A stretch of DNA of 52,559 bases from Desulfolucanica intricata (GTDB lineage Bacteria; Bacillota; Desulfotomaculia; Desulfotomaculales; Desulfofarciminaceae). The position numbers were made by a program, and so were the translations under genes. Each line of letters starts with the position of its first letter. The stretch's first letter is position 1. The DNA lies in the NCBI RefSeq assembly GCF_001592105.1, contig NZ_BCWE01000023.1:1-52559 (forward strand), given 5' to 3'. Shown piece after piece: positions 8,111 to 17,491 of the stretch. The notes beneath the pieces were generated by a model, which had not been told where the DNA came from, ran no database searches, and saw only the letters and a list, made by a program, of their open reading frames with translations.

Positions 8111-10933
8111 TTAATTGTCCTTATATTTATTTAACCAGTTATTTATCTTGGGTATGATGCTGTTTATATTTCCTCTTTGGTGCTGTTTTAATGGAAGTGA
8201 ATTAAGGAAATTGCTACCATAATTTTTTTGTATGATACGTTTATCCAAAATTATAACTACTCCGTGGTCCCTACTGCTTCTAATCAGCCTGCCAAAGCCC
8301 TGTTTCAATCTAATTACTGCTTGAGGTAAACTAAATTCCCAAAATCCACTTTTCCCCTGTTTCGCTAAGTGTTCTAATCTCGCTTCAATGACCGGTATAC
8401 TGGGAGACCAAAAAGGTAACTTAACTATTATCACAGAAATCAAACTTTCGCCCGGAACATCAACTCCCTCCCAAAAACTGGCTGTTCCAAATAGAACAGA
8501 TTTAGGATTACACTTAAATTCCTCTATCAAACTTGAACGTGAGCCGTCAATGTTATGCCCTAAAAGAAGAATATCAAGCTCTTCTAAGACTGGTTTTAGT
8601 CGATTATAAATTTCTTTTAAGGATTTATGTGAAGTAAAAAGAACGAGAGATTTACCCTGGGTAGCAAGTACTAATTTTTTTATTATATTCGCCAGGTTGG
8701 AATAATAGAATTGTTCTGATACCTCATTTTGATTAGGTAAATCAGATGCCAGAAATAATTGGGCCTGCTTACTATAGTTAAAAGGAGAATCCACTTGCAG
8801 TTGCAGGATTTGTCCGGTATAAAAGTTTAGCCCGGTACATTGTTTAAAGAAATCAAAAGTTCTCTCGATTGTTAGGGTAGCAGAAGTTAAAATAATTGGC
8901 TTTTTATGGGTAAATAATTTTTCGTAAAGCAGTCTGCCAACATTTATAGGTACAGCTATTAATATAAGGTTGGTGTAATTAGAAAAATGGTAGGCTTCCA
9001 TCCAATATACAAAAGAACAATCTTTACGGGATAATATAAAATCTAAGTTTAGCAAATGTTGTGTTCCCAGGCTAATGTGTATTGATAAATTATTAACCAT
9101 ATTTACCCAGCGCTCATGTTGAGCAGTCCGGGCTTCAATTCTTAATAGCAGTTTTTTAAGACCGGATAATAAGGATTTAAAATATATTTTTAAATTATCT
9201 ATTTCTATTGTAAAATCGTCCTCGTTAATAAGGTTATTTTTATCCAGGCGTTTTACATTAGCTCCAGGCGCACTATTTTCCGGAATAATCGTTTTTAATA
9301 ATTTAAATAATGTTTCTGATGCCCGGTATGTATCTTCCCTGGCCTTTCGGGTTGTGTAAATAATTTGATCCCAGTTACCGTCATCATTTCCGGCTGCTGT
9401 CTGGGCTAACCTATGAATCAGTTTTTCTGTAGTATTTAACCATTGTTTAACGGCGGCCTCTGATGTCGAATACCCAAAATGCTTAGTGGCAACGTTTTCC
9501 AGGTGATGTGCTTCATCAACAATCAGAGGACCGTAAGAAGGTAAAATACGGTTTTCCGACTGTAAATCCGAGCATAGTAGAGAATGGTTTATGATAATAA
9601 GATTGGACCTTTCAGCCAGTTTCTTGGCCCTGGTAATAAAGCATGTCCGGTGAAACCACTTACAGCGTGGCCCGTTACAACTATCACTGTCCGCAGAAAT
9701 TTTAGCCCACCAGTCATTTTCCGCCTTGCTTAAATTAAGCTCACTACGATCACCTGTTTCTGTTTTCATGAGCCAAACTGTAATACGACAAAAAAACAGG
9801 GCCTCTGTGCTATACCAGTTATCCGTAATGGACAGTAATTCTGACCAACGTCTTAGACATAAGTAATTTTGGCGGCCTTTTATTAATGCTGCTCGAAACG
9901 TCATAGGCAGGAGTTGTTTTAATAACGGAATATCTTTAAACCAGAGCTGCTCCTGCAAATGGATCGTATGTGTGGAAACAACTACTCTTTTTTCATTTTG
10001 TACAGCCCAAAAAACGGCTGGAACCAGATAAGCCATGGATTTGCCGGTTCCGGTACCGGCTTCTGTGAGCAGAATGGTTTTATTATTTAATGCCTCCGTT
10101 ACTGCTTTTGCCATTTTTAATTGCTGGGGACGGTGTTCGTAGTGGGGATGCGTTTGAGCTAACTTTCCGCCGGGTCCTAAAACATTTCTCACCTGTTTGT
10201 AATTAATTGGCCCGGGCTCCGCTTCGCCGGACTCATCATTATATTCGTAAAATAAACTTTGCCTATCCTCGTAAATCGAGTTTGACAAAAAAGATTCGGT
10301 GTTGTGGGTAAATATTTTATGATAGGCAAAATTTTTAATGGCTTTTTTTGTGAGAGATTTAATAAAACTAATATGGCTATTTTCAATAGATCGATCTAAA
10401 ATATTATTTAGTTGTATTAATTGATTAGAATTTAGATCTTGGTAAGTTTCACATAGTTGTATAAAGACCTTGGCTGTGGCCAGAGCCATTTGATCAGCAC
10501 GCCGGCTGTTTATTTCTGAAGAAAATAAGTTCTTATATATGGTATTTAACCGGTAATTATTTAAAGCCGGTAGTAATATTTTTGATAAAATCTTAGTATC
10601 CAGATATAAATTTGGCAAGGGATAACCTATTGTTGCGGATAAAAAAGTATAGGTTAAGCCGGCATCATGACATATTAATGTAGCGTCACCGATAAAATCT
10701 AAGATATTTGGAATTAATTTGTCAAAACCAGGCTTATCAATGAAAAATTCATCATTTAAGCCGGTTATAGTTTTTACCTGAACAGGTAGTTTGTGAGAAG
10801 GTTTACTGTAGTAATGAGTTGTTTCAATAATTTCACGGTTGTTAGTCCTTACCAGTCCTGTTTCTATAATCTCGTCTTTTAAAGGGTCTTTTCCTGTAGT
10901 TATAAAGTAACATATTACAAAATTACCTAGCAC
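8111..10933 (-). CDS. DinG-family helicase with an N-terminal degenerate DnaQ-like exonuclease domain
   Basis: The 940-residue protein has the layout of Gram-positive DinG: an N-terminal DEDD exonuclease-like domain (about 1-170) and an XPD/DinG superfamily 2 helicase. The helicase shows Walker A (GTGTGKS near 295), DEAH (VDEAHHLE), and iron-sulfur cysteines (LCLRRW; CNGPRCKWFHRTC) between motifs I and II. It ends with motif VI (QGFGRLIR). The exonuclease is damaged: the catalytic DxET of motif I reads YFITTG, the HNAxFD motif reads HDAGLT, and the third motif lacks its expected Asp. It should therefore bind but not cut. The start is a GTG with GGAGTG eight bases upstream. It is a single gene followed by a terminator. 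Confidence 0.88.
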   Translation of the reverse strand: MLGNFVICYFITTGKDPLKDEIIETGLVRTNNREIIETTHYYSKPSHKLPVQVKTITGLNDEFFIDKPGFDKLIPNILDFIGDATLICHDAGLTYTFLSATIGYPLPNLYLDTKILSKILLPALNNYRLNTIYKNLFSSEINSRRADQMALATAKVFIQLCETYQDLNSNQLIQLNNILDRSIENSHISFIKSLTKKAIKNFAYHKIFTHNTESFLSNSIYEDRQSLFYEYNDESGEAEPGPINYKQVRNVLGPGGKLAQTHPHYEHRPQQLKMAKAVTEALNNKTILLTEAGTGTGKSMAYLVPAVFWAVQNEKRVVVSTHTIHLQEQLWFKDIPLLKQLLPMTFRAALIKGRQNYLCLRRWSELLSITDNWYSTEALFFCRITVWLMKTETGDRSELNLSKAENDWWAKISADSDSCNGPRCKWFHRTCFITRAKKLAERSNLIIINHSLLCSDLQSENRILPSYGPLIVDEAHHLENVATKHFGYSTSEAAVKQWLNTTEKLIHRLAQTAAGNDDGNWDQIIYTTRKAREDTYRASETLFKLLKTIIPENSAPGANVKRLDKNNLINEDDFTIEIDNLKIYFKSLLSGLKKLLLRIEARTAQHERWVNMVNNLSIHISLGTQHLLNLDFILSRKDCSFVYWMEAYHFSNYTNLILIAVPINVGRLLYEKLFTHKKPIILTSATLTIERTFDFFKQCTGLNFYTGQILQLQVDSPFNYSKQAQLFLASDLPNQNEVSEQFYYSNLANIIKKLVLATQGKSLVLFTSHKSLKEIYNRLKPVLEELDILLLGHNIDGSRSSLIEEFKCNPKSVLFGTASFWEGVDVPGESLISVIIVKLPFWSPSIPVIEARLEHLAKQGKSGFWEFSLPQAVIRLKQGFGRLIRSSRDHGVVIILDKRIIQKNYGSNFLNSLPLKQHQRGNINSIIPKINNWLNKYKDN

Positions 10934-11112
10934 ATTAATTTCACTCCAGCTTATAGGTTAGGTTTTCATAACTATTCTTGATTTGTTGGATAATCCCTTT
11001 ATATTTCATTAATTTCCTTTTGCTTGCAGGATCATAATACTGGGTAACGAAAAAAATTTCGATAAAGCTAATTATTGCTGGTAAAACTTCTTGAAAAGTA
11101 GGAGGTTATAGT

Positions 11113-12249
11113 TTGATAATAAATATAGAAAAACTAAGGAATTCACTAAAAAAAATAGAGGAAGCGGTAGGTACTGAGTGGTTGGAAAAATGGGTGCATG
11201 AGATTAAATCGTTGGAGTTTAACGCCGCACCAACTAAAAACTATCAGGATTTTATGTCAAAAATACCTCCCATGGCAGTAATTTGGTGTAAAGCCCAGGA
11301 TGAATTAACAATGATGTCAATAACCGGCGATTTAAAATTAAAGAAAGTTTTATTAAAGGGATATGAAATTGGTGAGAATTTAGTTAAGTGTAGTGAATTG
11401 CCAGATCTTGATAAACTAATAGATCTCTTGAAAAGTAACGACATGGATAACTTTAAAAGAGCCAGCTATAGTTTATTTGTGGCAGCCGGTTATACTGGGT
11501 TAGGATATAAACTTTTTGGGGGAAATCCTTTAATTGTAGACTATAAAGGTACTGCGGTACAGGTATTTTGTCAGGCATGCGGGATATTTACACAGAAAGA
11601 TTTAGAGCTTCATAGATTTTGGTATGTACTTTCGACGGAACTGGGACGCCGGTTAACTTTTTACAGGCAAAACCGGGCTGTTTTAATTACGGCCAGAGAA
11701 GATCCTAAGATAGAAGATGTTATGGGTATTATTAAGGAAGTTTCTTCTAATATCGCAGTAAGTGAGAACCAAGTGGAAATAAATCTAGATATTAATTCTA
11801 AATATATGGTTAAACTGACCGCCCTAGAAGACATTGATAAACACGGGAATAAATTAAGAGTACCACGTAATTATGAATTCGGTATGGTTATCGGGTCTTC
11901 TGTTGTAGCTTTTAATTTAGCCGGAGGTTCAGATCGGGAGAAAAAAATTATTGAAAAATGTAGATATATTAATGAGCTTGCTGATAAAAAAATACCCACA
12001 ATATTATATGTGGATATTCCTGTCAGTCAAACTCAAGATATCAATGTCCTAATTAAATATTACTCTGAACAAATTAAAATAAAACATATCTTAAACCTTG
12101 AAAATTTGTCTAAAATAATAATATCAGGTCATCTATCAGAATTTGATCAGTCAGACTTAAATTACTTGTACAAAGGTGACAGTATTGATAATAGCTGCGC
12201 TAATGTACAGCTGCCACGAGGATTTATTCCTTATATTCCGGGTCATTAA
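11113..12249 (+). CDS. Conserved-looking protein of unknown function, 378 aa
   Basis: I do not recognise this protein. It begins with TTG behind a perfect GGAGG at 11101-11105. It looks soluble, with no signal peptide or membrane segment. The central part (about 120-190) contains a QACGIFTQKDLELHRFWYVL stretch with one cysteine and a histidine. The C-terminal half has alternating strands and helices and ends in a Pro/Gly-rich tail (PRGFIPYIPGH). It is divergent from the DinG-type gene and converges on the small gene at 12256-12513. Codon use and the ribosome site support a real gene; function is open. Confidence 0.75.
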   Translation: MIINIEKLRNSLKKIEEAVGTEWLEKWVHEIKSLEFNAAPTKNYQDFMSKIPPMAVIWCKAQDELTMMSITGDLKLKKVLLKGYEIGENLVKCSELPDLDKLIDLLKSNDMDNFKRASYSLFVAAGYTGLGYKLFGGNPLIVDYKGTAVQVFCQACGIFTQKDLELHRFWYVLSTELGRRLTFYRQNRAVLITAREDPKIEDVMGIIKEVSSNIAVSENQVEINLDINSKYMVKLTALEDIDKHGNKLRVPRNYEFGMVIGSSVVAFNLAGGSDREKKIIEKCRYINELADKKIPTILYVDIPVSQTQDINVLIKYYSEQIKIKHILNLENLSKIIISGHLSEFDQSDLNYLYKGDSIDNSCANVQLPRGFIPYIPGH

Positions 12250-12255
12250 CGAAAT

Positions 12256-12513
12256 TTAATCATGATGACAATCACATTTATCCTCAGTTAAAACAGGTTT
12301 AACTGCTTTTCCGGCTTTATCTCCCCAGTTCCCAACTCCCGGAAACAGTTTTTGTAAAGTGAATACAAAGGCCCATATTTGACCATGTAAATAGGCCAAG
12401 TAGTTTTCATATTCTTTTGATGTTTCCAGTTGTTTAACTTTATTCAGGGCAACTAATAGTTGTTCGTAAATAACAGCACCCCTGTCATCAGAATTAGATA
12501 TATTTTTGTTCAA
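12256..12513 (-). CDS. Small hypothetical protein with C-terminal CDCHH tail
   Basis: An 85-residue protein starting at TTG with an AGGAGG ribosome site (complement of 12520-12525 region). It is helical, contains a W/F-rich middle and ends in KCDCHHD, which could bind a metal ion. It converges with the preceding plus-strand gene with only six bases between stops, and its start is close to the phosphoesterase gene on the other strand. No family recognised. Confidence 0.6.
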   Translation of the reverse strand: MNKNISNSDDRGAVIYEQLLVALNKVKQLETSKEYENYLAYLHGQIWAFVFTLQKLFPGVGNWGDKAGKAVKPVLTEDKCDCHHD

Positions 12514-12594
12514 CTAGATACCTCCTAGGGATAAAAGAATCTCCAAATTCAAACTGTGCGTTTTAAAAGACGAAAATTGGTAACGGAGGAACTT

Positions 12595-13317
12595 ATGTCT
12601 TTTTTCGGTATTAGCGACCTTCACTTGTCGTTTACAGAACCTGTTAATCCAAATAATTGGGAAAATGTTAAGCAGTATAAACCTATGAACATATTTAGTG
12701 ATAACTGGCAGGAACATTATCGTCAAGTATATGAAAATTGGCAAAAAACTGTGGGACCTGATGATATTATTTTAATGCCCGGAGATTTTTCCTGGGCCAT
12801 GAAGCTTCATGATGTTATTAATGATCTGGAATTTCTAGGCCTGCTTCCCGGTACGATAATCGGAGTTCAAGGAAATCACGATTTTTGGTGGCAAAGTATC
12901 TCTAAAGTCCGTAAGGTGCTGCCGTCAAATATAAAACTTATTCAAAATGATCACGTATTGATAGGTAATACTGCCGTTTGCGGAACAAGAGGATGGCTTT
13001 GTCCTAATGATTCTTTTTTTAGTGAAAGTGATCTGAAAATATATCGCCGTGAACTAATACGTCTGGAAAATTCACTTAAAAGTGTTAAGCACCCGGTAGA
13101 AGATATAATTGTCATGATGCATTATATGCCTACTAATGAAAAACATGAGAAGTCCGGTTTTATAGAAATCCTGGAGCAGTATAAAGTTACTACGGTGATT
13201 TATGGGCACCTGCATGCGCAAGCCTGCAGGTTCAGGTTACCTGATCATAACTGGGGAATGGATTTTCATTTAGTAAGTGCTGACTTTGTTAATTTTACAC
13301 CAAAATATATAAAGTAA
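12595..13317 (+). CDS. Calcineurin-like metallophosphoesterase
   Basis: A 240-residue protein with all metallophosphoesterase motifs in order: SDLHLS (DxH) at the N-terminus, PGDFSW, GNHDFWW, a metal-binding HY (MMHYMP) and GHLH. The two-metal active site is thus complete. I use the ATG at 12595 because CGGAGGA sits just upstream and the protein then starts MSFFGISDLHLS, as in relatives; the reading frame is open further upstream to a GTG at 12556. Substrate unknown. It converges on the MBL gene with four bases between them. Confidence 0.88.
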   Translation: MSFFGISDLHLSFTEPVNPNNWENVKQYKPMNIFSDNWQEHYRQVYENWQKTVGPDDIILMPGDFSWAMKLHDVINDLEFLGLLPGTIIGVQGNHDFWWQSISKVRKVLPSNIKLIQNDHVLIGNTAVCGTRGWLCPNDSFFSESDLKIYRRELIRLENSLKSVKHPVEDIIVMMHYMPTNEKHEKSGFIEILEQYKVTTVIYGHLHAQACRFRLPDHNWGMDFHLVSADFVNFTPKYIK

Positions 13318-13321
13318 TTAT

Positions 13322-14005
13322 TTATAGATCATAATTTTCACCGGGGTTTAAGATTACTACTTTGGCCCTGGTTTGACTTTCTACGTCGGCTTTGAAGCTC
13401 TCCGGATTCTGGGCAATAAGCGGCCAAGTATTATAATGCATTGGAATAACTAATTTAGGGTTTAATAATCGCACAGCCTCCAATGCATCTTCCGGTCCCA
13501 TTGTATAGTTATCCCCAATAGGCAGCATAGCTAAATCGATATTATTTAGTTTACCAATGAGGCCCATATCGCCAAATAAGCCTGTATCTCCCGAGTGATA
13601 AATGGTTTTATCACCAGTAAAAATAATAAAACCACAGGGATTGCCCAGGTATTCTGCCGGTCCGCCATCACTAATTGAGCTGCTGTGCCATGCCGGAGTA
13701 AGCTTTATTTTTAAATCCCCAAATTTATGGCTGCCTCCGATTTGCATGGGATGGACTGAAGCACCGTGCCTGGAACAATAGTTAGCAACTTCAAACACAG
13801 AAACTATGGTTGCTCCCGTTCTTTTAGAAATTTGTAGGGCATCCCCCATGTGGTCACTATGACCGTGGGTAACGAGTATTAAGTCTGCAGCAATTTCATC
13901 CGGGGATTGTACTGCTGCAGGATTTCCCGTAATGAACGGGTCTATTAAAATTTTTGTTTGCCCGGTAATTAAAAAACCCGAGTGACCTAAAAATTTAATT
14001 TGCAT
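13322..14005 (-). CDS. UPF0173-type metal-dependent hydrolase (MBL fold)
   Basis: A 227-residue metallo-beta-lactamase-fold protein. THGHSDHMGD supplies the HxHxDH zinc motif, with further ligands in HSGDTG and the late PMHYNT histidine. It has the compact length and IKFLGHSGF start of the UPF0173 family, which are predicted hydrolases of unknown substrate. It is the last gene of the minus-strand run that starts with the biotin-enzyme genes; only 21 bases separate it from the biotin carrier. Confidence 0.88.
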   Translation of the reverse strand: MQIKFLGHSGFLITGQTKILIDPFITGNPAAVQSPDEIAADLILVTHGHSDHMGDALQISKRTGATIVSVFEVANYCSRHGASVHPMQIGGSHKFGDLKIKLTPAWHSSSISDGGPAEYLGNPCGFIIFTGDKTIYHSGDTGLFGDMGLIGKLNNIDLAMLPIGDNYTMGPEDALEAVRLLNPKLVIPMHYNTWPLIAQNPESFKADVESQTRAKVVILNPGENYDL

Positions 14006-14026
14006 GGTATCACCTCATTAAATACT

Positions 14027-14458
14027 TTACTCCAAAATTATAATTGTTTCCCCTTGGTTTACTAGCTGTCCTTCAGATACAAGAACTTCTTTTACTTTTC
14101 CGCTGCAGGGAGATCTTAGTTCGTTCTCCATTTTCATCGCCTCTAATACCACCAGCAAATCCCCTGCTTTTATTTTAGCCCCGGTTTTTGTCACTATAGA
14201 TGAAATTATACCGGCCATAGGGGCTTTGATTGTTTTATTGTCGGATAGCCAGTTTTGATCGTAATAACAATGATAGCAAAAATCTTTTTGATCGCTATTG
14301 TCACTATCATATTTAATTTCTTCTTTAATTTCTTCTTTAATTTCTTCAATTTCTTCAATCGTTGCCGTATCTTTAACCTCTTGAACTTCTTTGATTTCTT
14401 CAACTGTTATTTTATAAGTTTTACCGTCTAGTGTTACCCGAAATATTTTTTTAAACAA
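14027..14458 (-). CDS. Biotin carboxyl carrier protein of an acyl-CoA carboxylase or decarboxylase
   Basis: 143 residues. The C-terminal 70 residues form a biotinyl domain with the biotin lysine K109 in LEAMKMENEL. The N-terminal strand (FRVTLDGKTYKITVEE) is usual for the gamma/biotin subunit of methylmalonyl-CoA decarboxylase or transcarboxylase. The linker is odd: instead of Pro/Ala it is a charged Glu/Ile/Lys repeat (about 34-50) from a short DNA tandem repeat, followed by a CYHC pair. It sits 15 bases after the carboxyltransferase gene and shares its operon. Confidence 0.88.
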   Translation of the reverse strand: MFKKIFRVTLDGKTYKITVEEIKEVQEVKDTATIEEIEEIKEEIKEEIKYDSDNSDQKDFCYHCYYDQNWLSDNKTIKAPMAGIISSIVTKTGAKIKAGDLLVVLEAMKMENELRSPCSGKVKEVLVSEGQLVNQGETIIILE

Positions 14459-14473
14459 AATAATTGCACCTCA

Positions 14474-16009
14474 CTACAGGGGAATATTGCCGTGCTTTTT
14501 AAAAGGCCTTGAATCATGCTTGTTTGCTAATATATCCAAACTATGTATTAATCTGTCTCTGGTTTCGCGTGGGTCAATTACGTCGTCGACTATACCCCGG
14601 GCGCAGGCCAGATATGGATTGGCAAATTTTTCTCTGTATTCTTTGGTTTTCTTATATAAAATATCTCCGGGATTATTTGAATTCTTAATCTTATCACGAT
14701 ATATAACACTTGCCGCCGCTTCCGGCCCCATAACTGCTATCTCAGCAGTGGGCCAGGCAAAGACAATATCCACTCCCAAAGAACGACCTGACATGGCCAT
14801 ATAACCGCCGCCGTAGGCTTTACGTAAAATAACTGCTATTTTGGGTACAGTGGCCTCGGCATAGGCGTAAATAATTTTTGCACCATGTCTGATAATACCG
14901 CCATGTTCCTGACTGGTTCCGGGTAAAAAGCCCGGCACGTCTACGAAGGTAATTAACGGAATATTGAAACAATCGCAAAAACGTACAAACCTAGCAATCT
15001 TATCCGAGACATGAATGTCAAGGCAACCTGCCAGATGACATGGTTGACTGGCCACTATGCCTACTGTTTTTCCGTTTAACCTGGCAAAACATGTGACTAC
15101 ATTTTGTGCAAAATAGCGGTGTACTTCCAAAATCTCACTACCATCAGTTATGAAGTTTAATAAATTACGCACATCGTACTGCTTATTGGGCTGGGTCGGT
15201 ACAGCATCTAAAATTTTTTCCACACTTTCCAGCGGAGGTGCTGCAATTGTACTGGGGGGAGGTTCGGTATTATTGGAGGGAAGATAGCTGCATAGTTTTC
15301 GAACCATATCTAAACAGGCTTTTTCATCCTGTGCAATGAAATGAGCAACACCGCTTAGTTGATTATGTGTTATTGCACCGCCCAGTTCTTGTGAATTAAC
15401 ATCTTCTCCGGTAGCTGATTTTACTACCTGCGGCCCTGTGATAAACATACGGCTTTTTTCTGAGATCATAAATATAAAATCAGTCAAAGCCGGTGAGTAG
15501 ACAGCGCCGCCTGCACAGGCTCCCATAATTACAGAAATTTGTGGTATTACTCCTGATGCTAAGGTATTTCGATTTAGAATATTGCCGTAGCCTGTTAATG
15601 CATTAATACCTTCCTGAATTCTGGCACCGCCTGACTCATTTAGGCCAATGATAGGAGTTCCCGTTTTTAATGCTAAATCCATAATATTGCAAATTTTTAA
15701 AGCATGTAATTCTCCCAAGGAGCCTCCCATTACAGAAAAATCTTGAGAAAAAACATACACCGGTCGTTTACCGATTGTACCGGAACCGGTTATTACTCCT
15801 TCTCTACCAGGAGTCTGTTGAATATTACCTGTGTTTTCCCAGCCGGAACTGACAAAGGCACCAATCTCCATAAAGCTGTCTTTATCCAACAAATACAGGA
15901 GTCGTTCCCTTGCTGTAAGAGTATTAGCTTTTATATCCTTATTTTGTTTTTCTTGTTGAAATTTCTTCCTGTAGCCGGTTAATTCCTCTAGATACTTATG
16001 TATAGACAT
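14474..16009 (-). CDS. Methylmalonyl-CoA/propionyl-CoA carboxyltransferase subunit (MmdA/PccB family)
   Basis: A 511-residue carboxyltransferase of the crotonase superfamily with the N- and C-terminal halves of this family. The Gly-rich ESGGARIQEG and GGAVYSPAL motifs form the N-terminal acyl-CoA site and VDVPGFLPG and KAYGGGYMAMSG the C-terminal carboxybiotin site. It moves a carboxyl group between methylmalonyl-CoA and biotin. No biotin carboxylase and no membrane beta subunit are in the window. It could thus be a transcarboxylase or decarboxylase alpha subunit or a PccB. Methylmalonyl-CoA epimerase lies 11 bases upstream, which supports a role in propionate metabolism. Confidence 0.92.
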   Translation of the reverse strand: MSIHKYLEELTGYRKKFQQEKQNKDIKANTLTARERLLYLLDKDSFMEIGAFVSSGWENTGNIQQTPGREGVITGSGTIGKRPVYVFSQDFSVMGGSLGELHALKICNIMDLALKTGTPIIGLNESGGARIQEGINALTGYGNILNRNTLASGVIPQISVIMGACAGGAVYSPALTDFIFMISEKSRMFITGPQVVKSATGEDVNSQELGGAITHNQLSGVAHFIAQDEKACLDMVRKLCSYLPSNNTEPPPSTIAAPPLESVEKILDAVPTQPNKQYDVRNLLNFITDGSEILEVHRYFAQNVVTCFARLNGKTVGIVASQPCHLAGCLDIHVSDKIARFVRFCDCFNIPLITFVDVPGFLPGTSQEHGGIIRHGAKIIYAYAEATVPKIAVILRKAYGGGYMAMSGRSLGVDIVFAWPTAEIAVMGPEAAASVIYRDKIKNSNNPGDILYKKTKEYREKFANPYLACARGIVDDVIDPRETRDRLIHSLDILANKHDSRPFKKHGNIPL

Positions 16010-16020
16010 TAAGCCCTCTC

Positions 16021-16425
16021 CTAATCACAATGTTCGAGGAGTTCTATAAGCGTACCACCAGTAGATTTAGGGTGCAAAAAGGCGATTTTGGTACCCTTAA
16101 AGCCTGTTTTATTGCAATCTACTAAAATGTAACCAAGTAGTTTTAATTTATTAATCATAAAATTAAGATCATCTACCTCAAAGGCCAGGTGATGAATACC
16201 TTCACCTTTGCTATTGATGTATTTGGCCAACGGTCCGACAGCGTCAAGTGGTTCCATTAATTCGAGACTAACAGTGCCGTCAGATAGTTGGACTACTTTT
16301 AGATTATGCTCTTGTACTATTTCTGTAGGAGTAGATTTAAAACCTAAGTCCGAGTATATCTTAAGAACCTGTTCAAGGTTTTTTACAGCAATTCCTACAT
16401 GACTCAGTTTAGGTGAGTCCGGCAA
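16021..16425 (-). CDS. mce: Methylmalonyl-CoA epimerase
   Basis: A 134-residue vicinal-oxygen-chelate protein with the two repeats and metal ligands of methylmalonyl-CoA epimerase: LSHVGIAV (His), GIHHLAFEV (His) and the final GTLIELLE (Glu). It interconverts (S)- and (R)-methylmalonyl-CoA. The TTG at 16425 is preferred: AAGGAGG lies nine bases upstream and it gives the normal family length; a TTG 42 bases further upstream has no ribosome site. First gene of the mce-mmdA-BCCP group. Confidence 0.93.
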   Translation of the reverse strand: MPDSPKLSHVGIAVKNLEQVLKIYSDLGFKSTPTEIVQEHNLKVVQLSDGTVSLELMEPLDAVGPLAKYINSKGEGIHHLAFEVDDLNFMINKLKLLGYILVDCNKTGFKGTKIAFLHPKSTGGTLIELLEHCD

Positions 16426-16510
16426 TCGGCCGTACCTCCTTAAATGTGAATTTTTGATTGAATACAAGTGCCTGCGGCTATTTCGAATGTCGTTTAAAGT
16501 AACTTTTTTG

Positions 16511-17431
16511 TTATAGTTCTTCTAAATATTTTTCTACTGCAGTTGCCGCAATTGCCCCGTCGGAAACAGCTGTTACTACCTGACGCAGTGCTTTTTGACG
16601 CAGATCCCCTATTGCAAAGATACCGGGATAGGAAGTACGCATATTTTCGTCAGTCAATACATAACCTCGCTCATCCGTTTTAACCAGGTCTTTAACTAAC
16701 TCGGAACTTGGTCGGGTGCCAACGTAGACAAAGACACCGTTAACCTGTAAATTACTCAACTCCCCGTTGCGAACATCCTTTAACTGAACACCTTCTACCA
16801 TAGTTGAGCCAATAATCTTCACTACTGTTGAATGCCAGACAAACTTTATTTTAGCGTTATCTTTGGCCCGCTGTTGAATTATCTTTGTTGCCCTCAATTC
16901 GCCGCGTCTATGAATTATGTAAACTTCTTCTGCGAACTTGGTGAGAAATAAAGCTTCTTCAACTGCAGCATCGCCCCCACCTACTACTGCAACCTTTTTA
17001 CCCCGGAAAAAAGCACCGTCACAAGTCGCGCAGTATGAGACCCCCCTGCCATGCAGTTCATCTTCACCTTGTACACCAAGCAGTTGTGGGCTGGCACCTG
17101 TGGCCATAATCACAGCCCTGGCATAAATCTCGGTACTGCCTGTTTTAATAACAAAGCATTTATCTTGGGGAGTTAGTTTTTCTACATAGTCGTAAACTAT
17201 TTCCAAACCAAATCGCTTAGCTTGATTTTCCATTTTCATAGCCAGTTCCGGTCCACTGATTCCTTCAGGAAAACCCGGGTAGTTTTCTATAAACTCAGTA
17301 GTAGCTGCCAATCCTCCCGGCATTCCCTTTTCAATTAAAACGGTTTTTAAGTCGGCTCGTGCTGCATAAATTCCTGCTGCCAATCCACCGGGACCACCAC
17401 CAATAATTATTAAATCTTTAAGATTGTCCAT
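16511..17431 (-). CDS. trxB: Thioredoxin reductase (TrxB family)
   Basis: 306 residues with FAD-binding GGGPGGLAAG at the N-terminus, the redox pair CATC near residue 134, a second dinucleotide fold GGGDAAVEEA and the C-terminal FAIGDLR FAD motif. It transfers electrons to thioredoxin or a thioredoxin-like partner; no thioredoxin gene is adjacent. It lies between the regulator/Liv genes and the methylmalonyl-CoA genes on the same strand, with 60-90 base gaps, so it may have its own promoter. Confidence 0.92.
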   Translation of the reverse strand: MDNLKDLIIIGGGPGGLAAGIYAARADLKTVLIEKGMPGGLAATTEFIENYPGFPEGISGPELAMKMENQAKRFGLEIVYDYVEKLTPQDKCFVIKTGSTEIYARAVIMATGASPQLLGVQGEDELHGRGVSYCATCDGAFFRGKKVAVVGGGDAAVEEALFLTKFAEEVYIIHRRGELRATKIIQQRAKDNAKIKFVWHSTVVKIIGSTMVEGVQLKDVRNGELSNLQVNGVFVYVGTRPSSELVKDLVKTDERGYVLTDENMRTSYPGIFAIGDLRQKALRQVVTAVSDGAIAATAVEKYLEEL

Positions 17432-17491
17432 AATGTATACACCTCACTAATGACATTATCTTAATTTATTGGTATTTCGTCAAGTTAATGT

